Part shown: positions 39,063 to 47,924 of the stretch, piece by piece
Numbering within the stretch: position 1 is the first letter of the stretch
Layout: every line of letters starts with the position of its first letter
Assembly: GCF_040276065.1 (NCBI RefSeq)
Contig: NZ_JBELOI010000007.1
Coordinates: 62,001-126,000, forward strand
Reading direction: 5' to 3'
From: Castellaniella sp040276065
GTDB taxonomy: Bacteria; Pseudomonadota; Gammaproteobacteria; Burkholderiales; Burkholderiaceae_B
Length of the DNA stretch: 64,000 nt
Made by a program: the position numbers and the translations under genes
Notes under the pieces: model-generated
What the model saw: the letters and a program-made list of their open reading frames with translations, nothing else
Databases searched by the model: none
Told to the model about the DNA's origin: nothing

Positions 39063-40547
39063 ATGAGCAATCCCACTGCTCCGGTCGACGAGATCCTGCC
39101 ATTCGGCAAGTTGACCGCGCTGGGCCTGCAGCACGTGCTGGTGATGTACGCGGGCGCGGTGGCCGTGCCGCTGATCATCGGCCGCGCCTTGAGCCTGGAT
39201 TCCCACGAGGTGTCCCTGCTGATCGCCGCCGACCTGTTCGCCTGCGGCATCGTCACCATCATCCAGTCCCTGGGCGCCACCCAGTGGTTCGGGATCAAGC
39301 TTCCGGTGATGATGGGCGTGAGCTTCGCACCGGTCGGACCCATGATCCACATCGCCAGCAGCAATCCTGGGCACGAGGGAGCCCAGTTGTTGTTCGGAAC
39401 CATTATCGCGGCGGGGATCGTCACCATCATCATCGCGCCATGGATCAGCCGCCTGCTGCGGTTCTTTCCGCCTGTGGTGACCGGCACCATCATCGCCATC
39501 ATCGGCATCACGCTGATGCGGGTGGGCATCAACTGGATCTTTGGCAACCCCTTCGGCCCCACCGCGCCCAACGTGATCAATCCGGAGTACTCCACCTGGC
39601 TGCAGCAGGCACAGGCCGCCGCGGGCGCGCCGGGCTCGGCCATCCCGGCGGTGCCCAAGGGCCTGTCGATCCTGCCGACCATGCCCAACCCGCGGTACGC
39701 CGACCTGACGGGGGTGGGCATCGCCGCGATCGTGCTGCTGTCCATCCTGGTGATCGCCAAGTTCAGCAAGGGATTCCTCGGCAACATCGCGGTGCTGCTC
39801 GGCATTGTCGTCGGCGCCGTCATCACCTCCGCCATGGGCATCATGACTTACGAGAAAGTCGCCAAGGCGCCCTGGGTCGACATCGTCCTGCCCTTTCATT
39901 TCGGCATGCCCCGGTTCGATGTCTTCATGATCATCACCATGGTCCTGGTGATGATCGTCATCCTCATCGAGTCGACCGGCATGTTCCTCGCCCTGTCCGA
40001 CATGACCGGCAAAAAGATCACCCAAAAGGACCTGGCGCGCGGTCTGCGCACCGATGGCCTGGGCACCCTGGTGGGCGGGATCTTCAACACTTTCCCGTAT
40101 TCCAGTTTTTCCCAGAACGTCGGCCTGGTCGCCGTCACCGGCGTGCGCAGCCGCTACGTTTGCGTCATGGGCGGCGTGATCCTGGTCATCCTCGGGTTGC
40201 TGCCCAAACTCGCGGCGCTGGTCGAATCATTGCCCACCGTCGTCCTGGGCGGCGCCGGCTTGGTCATGTTCGGCATGGTCACGGCCACCGGCATCCGCAT
40301 CCTCGGCGGCGTGGACTTCAGGGCCAACCGCCACAACGCCGTCATCGTTGCGATCTCGATCGGCGTCGGGATGATTCCGGTGGTCGCGCCGAACTTCCGT
40401 CAGTGGATGCCGCATGCGATTCACCCGCTGATCGAATCCGGCATCCTGTTGACCTCGTTGTCGGCCGTCCTGCTGAACGTGTTCTTCAACGGCGCGCCGC
40501 ATGACACCGACGCCGCCGTCGAGGCGGCCAAGCACGCCGAGGCTTGA
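39063..40547 (+). CDS. NCS2 family xanthine/uric acid permease
   Basis: Proton-coupled inner-membrane transporter for a purine, most likely xanthine or urate. The 494-aa protein has about 12 to 14 hydrophobic segments, the substrate-site region VSFAPVGPM near residue 85 and the QSLGATQWFG segment near residue 70. It also has the FNTFPYSSFSQNVGLV signature of the NCS2 family near residue 345. ATG at 39063 has a GGAGAC ribosome binding site. An in-frame TTG at 39051 is less likely. It is monocistronic. Confidence 0.9.
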   Translation: MSNPTAPVDEILPFGKLTALGLQHVLVMYAGAVAVPLIIGRALSLDSHEVSLLIAADLFACGIVTIIQSLGATQWFGIKLPVMMGVSFAPVGPMIHIASSNPGHEGAQLLFGTIIAAGIVTIIIAPWISRLLRFFPPVVTGTIIAIIGITLMRVGINWIFGNPFGPTAPNVINPEYSTWLQQAQAAAGAPGSAIPAVPKGLSILPTMPNPRYADLTGVGIAAIVLLSILVIAKFSKGFLGNIAVLLGIVVGAVITSAMGIMTYEKVAKAPWVDIVLPFHFGMPRFDVFMIITMVLVMIVILIESTGMFLALSDMTGKKITQKDLARGLRTDGLGTLVGGIFNTFPYSSFSQNVGLVAVTGVRSRYVCVMGGVILVILGLLPKLAALVESLPTVVLGGAGLVMFGMVTATGIRILGGVDFRANRHNAVIVAISIGVGMIPVVAPNFRQWMPHAIHPLIESGILLTSLSAVLLNVFFNGAPHDTDAAVEAAKHAEA

Positions 40548-40613
40548 GCAAGGCCTGTTCAGTCCATCGCAGTCGATCGCAGGTAGTAGCCGCCTCGAGT
40601 CATCGTGCGCGTT

Positions 40614-41507
40614 TCACTCCATGCGCTCGCGGATCCAGTTGGCCAGCTTGCGCACATCCGTGCGCAAGCGCTCGTGTGGTGCGATCCATAGATTAAGCGT
40701 ATAGGGGCTCACGATGAAGCCGAATGGCGCCACGAGTCGGCCCGATTCGAGCTCCTCTTTCACCAAATAATGTGGCACGAGAGCAATGCCCAGTCGGGAC
40801 ACAGCCGCCTCGATCGCCAGATAGAAGTGCTCGTAGCGTTCGGTCGAGGTCAACTCGATATCCTCGCAGTTCATCAGCGCTAACCATTCTTTCCAGGCGT
40901 AGGGCCGCGTGGCCGATTCCAGAATGCGTGCACGCGCGAGCGAAGCAGTGGACGAGATGCCAGTGCGTGCTAGATAGTCTGGATGGCAGACGGGGCCGAT
41001 CTGCTCGTGCAGCAATGGCTCGATGATCGCGTCGCGCGGCGGCTGGTTCATGCTGGCGCGGATCGCCAGGCTGATCTGGTCTCGGATGAAGTTGACTTCC
41101 CCATGGTTCATGTCGAGTTGGATCTCTACGCTTGGGTTGGCGCGTTTGAATTCGCTCAAACGCGGGATGAGCCATTTCATCATCATGGTCGCGGAGCATG
41201 ACAGGGTGAGCGGTCCCGGCGCCAGCTGCGCCACCGCCTCGCGCATCAGGCGAAACGCCTCAGTCAGTTGCTTGGCGAGAGCTCCTCCCTCTGGCGTGGG
41301 CGTTACGGCTCGAGGTAAGCGCACCAGTAGAGGGACACCGAATTGTTCTTCCAGCAGGCGGATGTGCCGGCTGATTGCTCCATGCGTGACAAATAACTCT
41401 TTGGCTGCTGCTGTCATGGAGCCAAGGCGGACGGACGCCTCGAAAGCGCGCAAAGAGGTTAAGCGTAGATGTTGTTTAGGATCGTCGGTGCGAATCTCTG
41501 GATCCAT
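40614..41507 (-). CDS. LysR-family regulator (GcvA-like)
   Basis: A 297-aa LysR regulator with an N-terminal helix-turn-helix (SMTAAAKELFVTHGAISRHI, residues about 30-50), the PRAVTPTPEG hinge and a substrate-binding domain. The N-terminal region (LTSLRAFEASVRLGSMTAAA) is typical of the GcvA-like subgroup. It is divergent from the RuBisCO-like protein gene, so it is the likely activator of the sugar-acid catabolic cluster. A palindrome lies in the shared promoter. Confidence 0.9.
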   Translation of the reverse strand: MDPEIRTDDPKQHLRLTSLRAFEASVRLGSMTAAAKELFVTHGAISRHIRLLEEQFGVPLLVRLPRAVTPTPEGGALAKQLTEAFRLMREAVAQLAPGPLTLSCSATMMMKWLIPRLSEFKRANPSVEIQLDMNHGEVNFIRDQISLAIRASMNQPPRDAIIEPLLHEQIGPVCHPDYLARTGISSTASLARARILESATRPYAWKEWLALMNCEDIELTSTERYEHFYLAIEAAVSRLGIALVPHYLVKEELESGRLVAPFGFIVSPYTLNLWIAPHERLRTDVRKLANWIRERME

Positions 41508-41583
41508 CAGGAAAACTCACATATAAGCGCAGAAAAATCAAATGACAGCCTCAGGGAGTGTAGATAGGATTGAGTCAATTTAC

Positions 41584-41597
41584 AAACAACGTTGTTT
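41584..41597. promoter_or_regulatory. Palindrome in LysR/RuBisCO-like divergent promoter
   Basis: AAACAAC directly followed by GTTTGTT's complement GTTGTTT forms a perfect 14-bp palindrome (AAACAACGTTGTTT) 77 bp upstream of the LysR ATG and 95 bp upstream of the RuBisCO-like gene. The 184-bp gap is AT-rich and otherwise without an ORF. It is a candidate LysR operator. Confidence 0.5.
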
Positions 41598-41691
41598 AAA
41601 TTGTTTTGAAAAATTCGCACTTTTCTCACAAGTCGCATCAGTCGTCGATCTCTCGTTGGTTGCTTGATGCCGCTCCGAACTTGGAAGCACA

Positions 41692-42951
41692 ATGTCACAG
41701 CACCGTATAGAGGCGGACTATCTCGTCGAGACGTCGGACGATCCCGAACGTACGGTGGCCACCATTGCCGGCGAACAATCCAGCGGTACATTCGTTCGGG
41801 TCCCGGGGGAAACCCCTAAACTGCTCGAGCGCGCCGCGGCGCGGGTGGTGAAGTTCGAGGTCGTCGACCGCTTCATCGGCCAGCGAGCGCTGCCTACGGC
41901 GCACCCGACGCCGGACAACGAACACCTCACGCGCGCCAAGTTCACGCTCTCATGGCCGCTGGCCACGCTGGGCCCTTCATTGCCCAACCTGATGGCCACA
42001 GTCGCTGGCAACCTCTTCGAGCTTCGCCAAGTCAGCGGTTTGCGCTTGCTGGACATCCGTTTGCCTGAGCCATTCGCTGTGGCGTATTCGGGACCGAGGT
42101 TTGGGACCGAAGGCACACGGCGTCTGGCTGGCGTGCGAGGTCGTCCCCTGATTGGCACCATCATCAAGCCCAGTGTCGGTTTTTCCGCGCAGGATACGGC
42201 GGCCCTGGTGTCCAAGCTATGCGCTGCTGGCATTGACTTCATCAAGGATGACGAACTGCAGTCCGATGGGCCCAACTGCCCATTCGATGACCGTGTGGCC
42301 GCGGTAATGCGTGAGGTGAATGCCTGCGCCGACCGCACCGGCAAGAAGACCATGTATGCCTTCAATCTTACGGGCGATGTCGAGGAGATGAAGCGACGCC
42401 ACGAGGTCCTGCTCAAGCATGGCGCGACCTGTTTGATGGCGAGCATCAACTCCGTGGGCCTGGCGGGCATGATTGAGCTGGCAAAGTTCTCGCAGTTGCC
42501 CATCCATGCGCATCGCAACGGCTGGGGCTACCTGTCGCGTCATCCGCTGCTGGGCTGGTCGTTTGCCGCCTGGAGCAAGATCTGGCGCCTGGCTGGAGCG
42601 GATCATATGCACGTCAACGGCCTAGCCAACAAGTTCTCGGAGCCCGACGACAGCGTGATCGAATCGGCTCGCTCATGCTTCGAACCCATGTTCGAGTCCA
42701 AGGCCTGCGCCGTGATGCCGGTGTTCTCCTCGGGCCAGTCGGTGACCCAGGTGCCAGACACCTATGCGGCCGTCAACACCACAGACCTGATCGTGACGGC
42801 GGGGGGCGGCATCCTCGCCCACCCGGGCGGGCCGGAGGCTGGCGTGAGAGCGCTACGCGAAGCGTGGGATGCCGCGCTGCAGGGGGTGCCACAAGCTGAC
42901 TATGCGCGTACCCACCCTGCGCTGTCCATGGCGATGAGGGCCGCCGTATGA
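41692..42951 (+). CDS. RuBisCO-like protein (form IV), sugar-acid catabolism type
   Basis: A 419-aa member of the RuBisCO large-subunit superfamily. The active-site frame is largely intact: TIIKPSVGFS (equivalent of Lys175), GIDFIKDDE (the carbamylated lysine and two acidic metal ligands), HAHRNGW (equivalent of His294), DHMHVNG (His327), LANKFSE (Lys334) and phosphate-site glycines TAGGGILAHPGG. The second lysine of the KPK motif is Ser. Together with the next gene, a DUF1537 kinase, it resembles RuBisCO-like proteins known to decarboxylate or cleave 3-oxo-isoapionate 4-phosphate in D-apionate catabolism. The exact reaction here is not proven. ATGA overlap with the kinase gene. Confidence 0.85.
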   Translation: MSQHRIEADYLVETSDDPERTVATIAGEQSSGTFVRVPGETPKLLERAAARVVKFEVVDRFIGQRALPTAHPTPDNEHLTRAKFTLSWPLATLGPSLPNLMATVAGNLFELRQVSGLRLLDIRLPEPFAVAYSGPRFGTEGTRRLAGVRGRPLIGTIIKPSVGFSAQDTAALVSKLCAAGIDFIKDDELQSDGPNCPFDDRVAAVMREVNACADRTGKKTMYAFNLTGDVEEMKRRHEVLLKHGATCLMASINSVGLAGMIELAKFSQLPIHAHRNGWGYLSRHPLLGWSFAAWSKIWRLAGADHMHVNGLANKFSEPDDSVIESARSCFEPMFESKACAVMPVFSSGQSVTQVPDTYAAVNTTDLIVTAGGGILAHPGGPEAGVRALREAWDAALQGVPQADYARTHPALSMAMRAAV

Positions 42952-44312
42952 ATTCGGGTCGCGTGCTCCCCGAGGGTCCTTTGATTGCGTTCTATGGCGA
43001 CGACTTCACCGGCTCGTCGGCGGCCATGGAGGTACTGGCCTTCGCGGGTTTCGAGACGATCTTGTTCCTTGCCCCACCCTCGCCCGAGCGCCTGGCTCAA
43101 TTCGCTCATTATCGTGGTATCGGTATTGCCAGTGTGGCGCGGTCACGGCCGCCCGAGTGGATGGACGAGCATCTGCCAACGGCCTTCGACCAACTGGCAA
43201 GCACCGGGGCGCCCATCATCCACTACAAGGTATGCTCGACTTTCGACTCCGCGCCCCATATCGGCAGCATCGGCCGCGCGGCTGAGATTGGTCAAAGACG
43301 TTTTCAAGGCTGGACTCCGCTTGTGGTTTCGGATCTGGGCATGGGCCGCTTTCAGGCATTTGGCAATCTGTTCGCACATGCCGATGGCATGGGCTACCGG
43401 CTTGACCGCCATCCCACCATGTCCGCCCACCCCACCACACCCATGCATGAAGCCGACCTGGGTCGGCACCTGGCCGCGCAGACTCGACTGCCCGTGGGGC
43501 TCGTGGATTTCGTCACAATGAAATGCGGTCGAGCCGACGCGTTGCTGGCACGGGAAATCGAGCGCGGCATGGCCATCGTATCGATGGACATGCTGGATGT
43601 GGAGACGCAGCGCGAGGTTGGGCGCCTGATATGGGAACGAGGCGGCACACAGCAGTTCGTGCTGGGTTCTCAAGGTGTCGAGCAGGCGTTGATCGCATAC
43701 TGGCGCGCATCCGGGCTGGTCCCCGCCGCCATCGCCGGCGCGCAATGCTCACGAGTGGAACGCGTTGCGGCCGTATCGGGATCTGTGTCGCCGATCACGG
43801 CGGCACAGATCCGCCACGCAAGTTCGCAAGGCTTCGAGCCGATCATGCTGGATGCGCAATTGGCGGTCGACACGGACCTGCTGGCGGCAGAGGTACGGCG
43901 TGTGATCGATCTGGCCCGTCAGGCGCTCGAGCGGGGCCGCGACCCCCTGGTTTTCACGGCTGCAGGCCCTGACGATCCGCGTGTCGTGGTGTTTCGCGAG
44001 GCTGTCGGGGCCAGCGGTGTGGAAATCGCCACCGCAAACGACCGGCTCGGCGCGGCATTGGGCGACATCCTCAGCGCACTGGTGCGCCAGTGCAATCTGC
44101 GACGCGTCGTAATTTCTGGCGGCGACACGTCCGGCCACGCAACCTCCCGTCTGGGAATCGACGCGTTGACCGCCATCGCGCCGCTATCGCCGGGCGTGCC
44201 GTTGTGCCGCGCCCATTCGCTCGACCCCGCCATTGACGGCTTGGAGATCGCCCTCAAGGGCGGCCAGACTGGCGCTGTCGATTTTTTTGTAACTGTCAGG
44301 GACAGGCACTGA
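42948..44312 (+). CDS. DUF1537 four-carbon acid sugar kinase family protein
   Basis: A 454-aa ATP-dependent sugar-acid kinase of the DUF1537/OtnK/OiaK family. It has the N-terminal substrate domain motif YGDDFTGSSAAMEVL near residue 16 and the C-terminal nucleotide domain with SGSVSPITAAQI near residue 280 and VISGGDTSGHA near residue 388. These enzymes phosphorylate C4-C5 acids such as erythronate, threonate, 3-oxotetronate or 3-oxo-isoapionate. Translational coupling to the RuBisCO-like gene suggests that it makes the phosphorylated substrate of that enzyme. Confidence 0.87.
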   Translation: MNSGRVLPEGPLIAFYGDDFTGSSAAMEVLAFAGFETILFLAPPSPERLAQFAHYRGIGIASVARSRPPEWMDEHLPTAFDQLASTGAPIIHYKVCSTFDSAPHIGSIGRAAEIGQRRFQGWTPLVVSDLGMGRFQAFGNLFAHADGMGYRLDRHPTMSAHPTTPMHEADLGRHLAAQTRLPVGLVDFVTMKCGRADALLAREIERGMAIVSMDMLDVETQREVGRLIWERGGTQQFVLGSQGVEQALIAYWRASGLVPAAIAGAQCSRVERVAAVSGSVSPITAAQIRHASSQGFEPIMLDAQLAVDTDLLAAEVRRVIDLARQALERGRDPLVFTAAGPDDPRVVVFREAVGASGVEIATANDRLGAALGDILSALVRQCNLRRVVISGGDTSGHATSRLGIDALTAIAPLSPGVPLCRAHSLDPAIDGLEIALKGGQTGAVDFFVTVRDRH

Positions 44313-44341
44313 CACGACTTACCACTGTGACAGGACACGCT

Positions 44342-45133
44342 ATGAGACTGCAAGGAAAGATCGCACTTATCACCGGAGGGGCGCGTGGAATTGGTTTCGC
44401 CATCGCCTCGGCGCTCGGGCGCCAAGGCGCTAGCATCGTCATCGCCGACATCAACGCCCAAGGCGCCAATGACGCAGCGGCGAAGCTGCGCGAGACTGGT
44501 ATCCAGGCTCAAGGCTTCATGGTCGACGTGTCCGACGCGCATTCAGTTGAAACGCTCCTCGAGGCGATCATCTCTCAATTCGGACAGCTCGACATTCTGA
44601 TCAACAACGCTGGTATCGGCGGCAACACTACGTTCTTGGACATTACGCTGGAGACCTGGAACCGTACGATCGCGATCAACCTCACTGGCGCTTTTATCGT
44701 CGCCCAGGCCTGTGCGAGGCGCATGGTGGCGCAGGGCCATGGCGGGAAGATCATCAATATTGCATCGTTGTCGGGCCAACGAGGCGGCAACGGCCGTGGC
44801 GCCTACGGTGCGGCCAAGGCCGGTCTTGAACTGCTCACCAAGGTGATGGCCGTAGAGCTGGCGCCGCATGGAATCAACGTGAACAACATCGCGCCCGGTG
44901 CCATCGAAACCGAAATGGCCGCGACTGCACACGACGCCGCCACACGGACCGCCTACAACTACCTCATTCCGATGGTCCGCTACGGTACGCCCGATGAAAT
45001 TGGCGATGCCGCGGTATTCCTGTGTTCGGACGAAGCCCGCTACGTGCAGGGCCACACGCTCAACGTCGATGGTGGCTTCCGTGCCGCGGGGCTGATGTTC
45101 GGCGACCGGAAAGCGCCGTCGAGCGGAGGGTGA
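44342..45133 (+). CDS. Short-chain dehydrogenase/reductase
   Basis: A 263-aa classical SDR with cofactor motif TGGARGIG at residues 11-18, the NNAG motif, and the catalytic serine in NIASLSG with the YGAAK tyrosine-lysine pair. The NAD preference is suggested by the acidic residue after the second strand (VIADIN). In this cluster it probably oxidises the imported sugar acid to a keto acid before phosphorylation. The start at 44342 follows CAGGACA. A GTG 15 nt upstream is possible. Confidence 0.88.
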   Translation: MRLQGKIALITGGARGIGFAIASALGRQGASIVIADINAQGANDAAAKLRETGIQAQGFMVDVSDAHSVETLLEAIISQFGQLDILINNAGIGGNTTFLDITLETWNRTIAINLTGAFIVAQACARRMVAQGHGGKIINIASLSGQRGGNGRGAYGAAKAGLELLTKVMAVELAPHGINVNNIAPGAIETEMAATAHDAATRTAYNYLIPMVRYGTPDEIGDAAVFLCSDEARYVQGHTLNVDGGFRAAGLMFGDRKAPSSGG

Positions 45134-45260
45134 TCAACAAAATGGCCCTCGCTCTATCAAGGGTTCAATCATTGGAGGATTTTATCGATTTGCCCAGTTT
45201 AGATCTTCGATAGATCGTCCCTTGCTTCTATTTATAATCTCAATTTGGAGTTCCATTTCG

Positions 45261-46286
45261 ATGAAAAAAGTTTTGATAAAGTGTCTTGCGTTGCTTATGG
45301 CGGCGTCGACCTCATTTGCTGTCCATGCAGAGCCTCAAAATTTGCGCTTGGCGTATGTCTTTTCGACTACGAGCACCCAACATGAAGCCGCCCAGCGATT
45401 TTCCCAATTGGTCGCGGAACGCACCAATAACAGGTTTGCCGTCACCCTCTTTCCCAATGGCCAGCTTGGCGGCGACGAGGCTATCGGCAGAGCGCTTTCC
45501 AACAATACTCTGGAGTTGAGCTTTCTGAGCCAAGGGTCGCTATCCGGCGTAGATTCACTGCTGGACATCTATGCCTTGCCGTATATTGCGCCCACATATC
45601 AAGCGGCCGATACGCTGATCCTCCGTCCTGATGGAGTTATCCAGACCACCTTACGCGATGCGCTGGGAAAGCATAACATCATTAGTCTGGCACCATTGGA
45701 AATTGGGTTTAGAGGGTTCTCCAACTCAAAACGCCCGGTCCATACACCCGAGGATATGCGTGGGATTAAAATCCGAGTGCCCGGCTTGGCCAACATACGC
45801 GCATTCTTTAATGCGTTGAAGGTCCAAAATACGGTCATCCCATACCCGGACCTGTTTAATGCATTGCAACAGGGAACAGTTGATGGGCAAGAGGGCGGCA
45901 TCAATCTGTTTTACCCATCGAGGCTGTTTGAGGCTCAGAAATACTTCACGAGCCTCAATCATGTATACGATATAGCCACTATTGTTGCCGGTGGCCAGTT
46001 CTGGAATGGCCTTTCTTCCTCTGATCGTGAATTGTTTCAGGCTATAGCCGAAGAAGTGTCTAAAGGACAGATCCAAGCCAGCCGCCAGATGACTAATACA
46101 TACATAACGAAGCTGGAGGAAGCTGGAATCTCCATGGTGACGCTTACGGCAGACGAGATGAAGCCGTTTCAATCCGCCGGCCAGAAAGTTTGGGAGCAAC
46201 GGGCGGATGTTTACGGAAAAGAACGCATAGCGTCACTCCTCAAGGAAGTCGACGACGCTGGCGCACAATCGAGCAACAAAAAATAG
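45261..46286 (+). CDS. TRAP transporter periplasmic solute-binding protein (DctP family)
   Basis: Binds an organic or sugar acid in the periplasm for the TRAP membrane subunits encoded at 47331 and 47925. The 341-aa protein has a Sec signal peptide (cleavage after AVHA), the DctP-family region RFAVTLFPNGQLG, and the carboxylate-binding arginine segment IKIRVPG near residue 170 followed by YPDLFNALQQGTVDGQE. ATG at 45261 has a TTGGAG ribosome binding site. Base composition drops from here to 49.2 kb relative to the upstream genes, a sign of transfer. Confidence 0.92.
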   Translation: MKKVLIKCLALLMAASTSFAVHAEPQNLRLAYVFSTTSTQHEAAQRFSQLVAERTNNRFAVTLFPNGQLGGDEAIGRALSNNTLELSFLSQGSLSGVDSLLDIYALPYIAPTYQAADTLILRPDGVIQTTLRDALGKHNIISLAPLEIGFRGFSNSKRPVHTPEDMRGIKIRVPGLANIRAFFNALKVQNTVIPYPDLFNALQQGTVDGQEGGINLFYPSRLFEAQKYFTSLNHVYDIATIVAGGQFWNGLSSSDRELFQAIAEEVSKGQIQASRQMTNTYITKLEEAGISMVTLTADEMKPFQSAGQKVWEQRADVYGKERIASLLKEVDDAGAQSSNKK

Positions 46287-46322
46287 TTATAGAAACTATC
46301 GAATCCGCCTGATTCATGCAAC

Positions 46323-46355
46323 AACCTCCCTTGGTCTGTCCGGGGGAGGTTATTT
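46323..46355 (+). terminator. Hairpin after TRAP binding-protein gene
   Basis: AACCTCCC (46323-46330) and GGGAGGTT (46344-46351) form a perfect 8-bp stem with a 13-nt loop, followed by a T-rich tail. It sits 37 nt after the dctP stop. Such a hairpin can stop part of transcription or protect the binding-protein message, giving more binding protein than membrane subunits. Confidence 0.55.
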
Positions 46356-46413
46356 ACCAAAAAGAATATAGATGTGCCAGCGCCTTTGCGCGATAGTACC
46401 GGAGAAAATACAA

Positions 46414-47271
46414 ATGGATTTATATGCATCCGAGCGTAAATATTGGCAAGGAGACGATGGGCAATACCTTGCGTACATAGATCGCGGTCAGGGCCCAACA
46501 ATTCTTCTTCTGCATGGGTGGCCAGAAAGCTTGTACGCTTGGCGTCATGTCATACCGCGATTGAGCCAGGAATATCGCGTCATAGCGCCGGATTTGCCAG
46601 GGCTGGGTGATTCGGATCGCGCATTAGGCACGTACGCAAAAGCGGACATTGCCGCCCAGATCCGGCGGCTATTGTCATATTTAAAGATAGAGACGTGTGT
46701 CGTCGTCGGCCATGATTGGGGCGGTGTGGTGGCTTTTTGCTTGGCCGCGTCCTATCCAGAGATGGCCACGCATTTGGTCACCTTGGACATCACGATACCG
46801 GGGGATGGCCGTGCCGCTTATTCCGAACATGGTCGCAGGTGGCATCATGCACTGCACCAAATAAATGATCTCCCTGAGATTCTGATAGAAGGGAGAGAGA
46901 AAGAATATTATGGCTGGTTCTGGGATTATTACGGATACAAGGCTGGCGCCATCACCGAGCTTGACAAGCAAGAGTACCTGCGGACATATCGGAGGGCAGG
47001 CACGCTGAGGACCGGGCTTGCATACTACCGGAGTATTCCGGAGGACGCGCGGTGGGTACAGTTGCATTTGGAACAGCAAGGGCTGATTGCGACTCCCACA
47101 TTGGCTCTTGGTGGGGCCAAGGCCTACGGACGAGGGGAAAGCGCCGTCGAGTCCTTGAGTATGGTCGCCAAAGACGTCATCGGATGCAGCGTCCCGGATG
47201 TGGGGCATTGGCTACCCGAGGAAGCGCCGGCTTTTGTTTGTGATGAAATTCTAAAATTTATAAAGAATTGA
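46414..47271 (+). CDS. Alpha/beta hydrolase with aspartate nucleophile (epoxide hydrolase/haloacid dehalogenase-like)
   Basis: A 285-aa alpha/beta hydrolase. The oxyanion-hole motif HGWPES is near residue 36 and the nucleophile elbow GHDWGG near residue 102 has Asp, not Ser. This points to an epoxide hydrolase or fluoroacetate-dehalogenase type of reaction, with the catalytic His in PDVGHWLPEE near residue 261. It lies between the TRAP binding protein and the TRAP membrane genes. It has its own ribosome binding site (GGAGAAA). A role in opening or hydrolysing the transported compound is inferred, but the substrate is unknown. Confidence 0.8.
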   Translation: MDLYASERKYWQGDDGQYLAYIDRGQGPTILLLHGWPESLYAWRHVIPRLSQEYRVIAPDLPGLGDSDRALGTYAKADIAAQIRRLLSYLKIETCVVVGHDWGGVVAFCLAASYPEMATHLVTLDITIPGDGRAAYSEHGRRWHHALHQINDLPEILIEGREKEYYGWFWDYYGYKAGAITELDKQEYLRTYRRAGTLRTGLAYYRSIPEDARWVQLHLEQQGLIATPTLALGGAKAYGRGESAVESLSMVAKDVIGCSVPDVGHWLPEEAPAFVCDEILKFIKN

Positions 47272-47330
47272 CGGCTTGTCTCTTATTGAATTAAGTGATC
47301 AAGACAGGATGAGTTGGATGGAGGTTTGAA

Positions 47331-47810
47331 ATGCGCGATATGGCAAACCGTATCAGCACCCGGCTGGCATTATGCGAAAAGGCTATTTGCATCGTAAGCC
47401 TCATTGTCATGCTGGGGGCTGTTTCATACAGCGTCATAGTGCGAAACCTTGGCCTGTTTCTTCCCGATGCTACAGAACTGGCGTTGGCGGCGATGGTCCC
47501 TTTGACGTTCGTTGGCTGCTCGTTGTTGGTCCATCTGGGCGAGCATATCGTGATCGACCTCCATCTTCTGATAAAAAATAAAAAATTCATCAAGCTCTTA
47601 CGCAAGATTGCGACGATAGGCACGCTTTTTTTTGGTGTTTTATATATATATTATAGCTCCCTGCTATTGCGTGCCATGTGGCATTCTCAAGAGAGGTGGT
47701 TGAATCTTGGGATCTTAATTTATATACCTGCCATATTCTATTTTGTGGGCATGGTCGGTGTCGTGATACATAGTCTGGCATTGCTTATTAAACGGCCTGA
47801 CCAAGCTTGA
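47331..47810 (+). CDS. TRAP transporter small membrane subunit (DctQ family)
   Basis: Small integral membrane component of the TRAP transporter, 159 aa, with four predicted membrane segments and the typical DctQ central region (PDATELALAAMVPLTFVGCS). A strong GGAGG ribosome binding site precedes ATG at 47331. It works with the DctM-type subunit encoded 114 bp downstream. The gene is notably AT-rich. Confidence 0.88.
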   Translation: MRDMANRISTRLALCEKAICIVSLIVMLGAVSYSVIVRNLGLFLPDATELALAAMVPLTFVGCSLLVHLGEHIVIDLHLLIKNKKFIKLLRKIATIGTLFFGVLYIYYSSLLLRAMWHSQERWLNLGILIYIPAIFYFVGMVGVVIHSLALLIKRPDQA

Positions 47811-47924
47811 AGGGGCCGGGAGTAGAGGGTGCGGCGATCGAAATGAATATAAATAGACACGCTGTGGATGGGTGTGCCTGTCGTGCGGGGATGGCAGGAC
47901 ACCAAAACCAAAGGGAGCAATAAT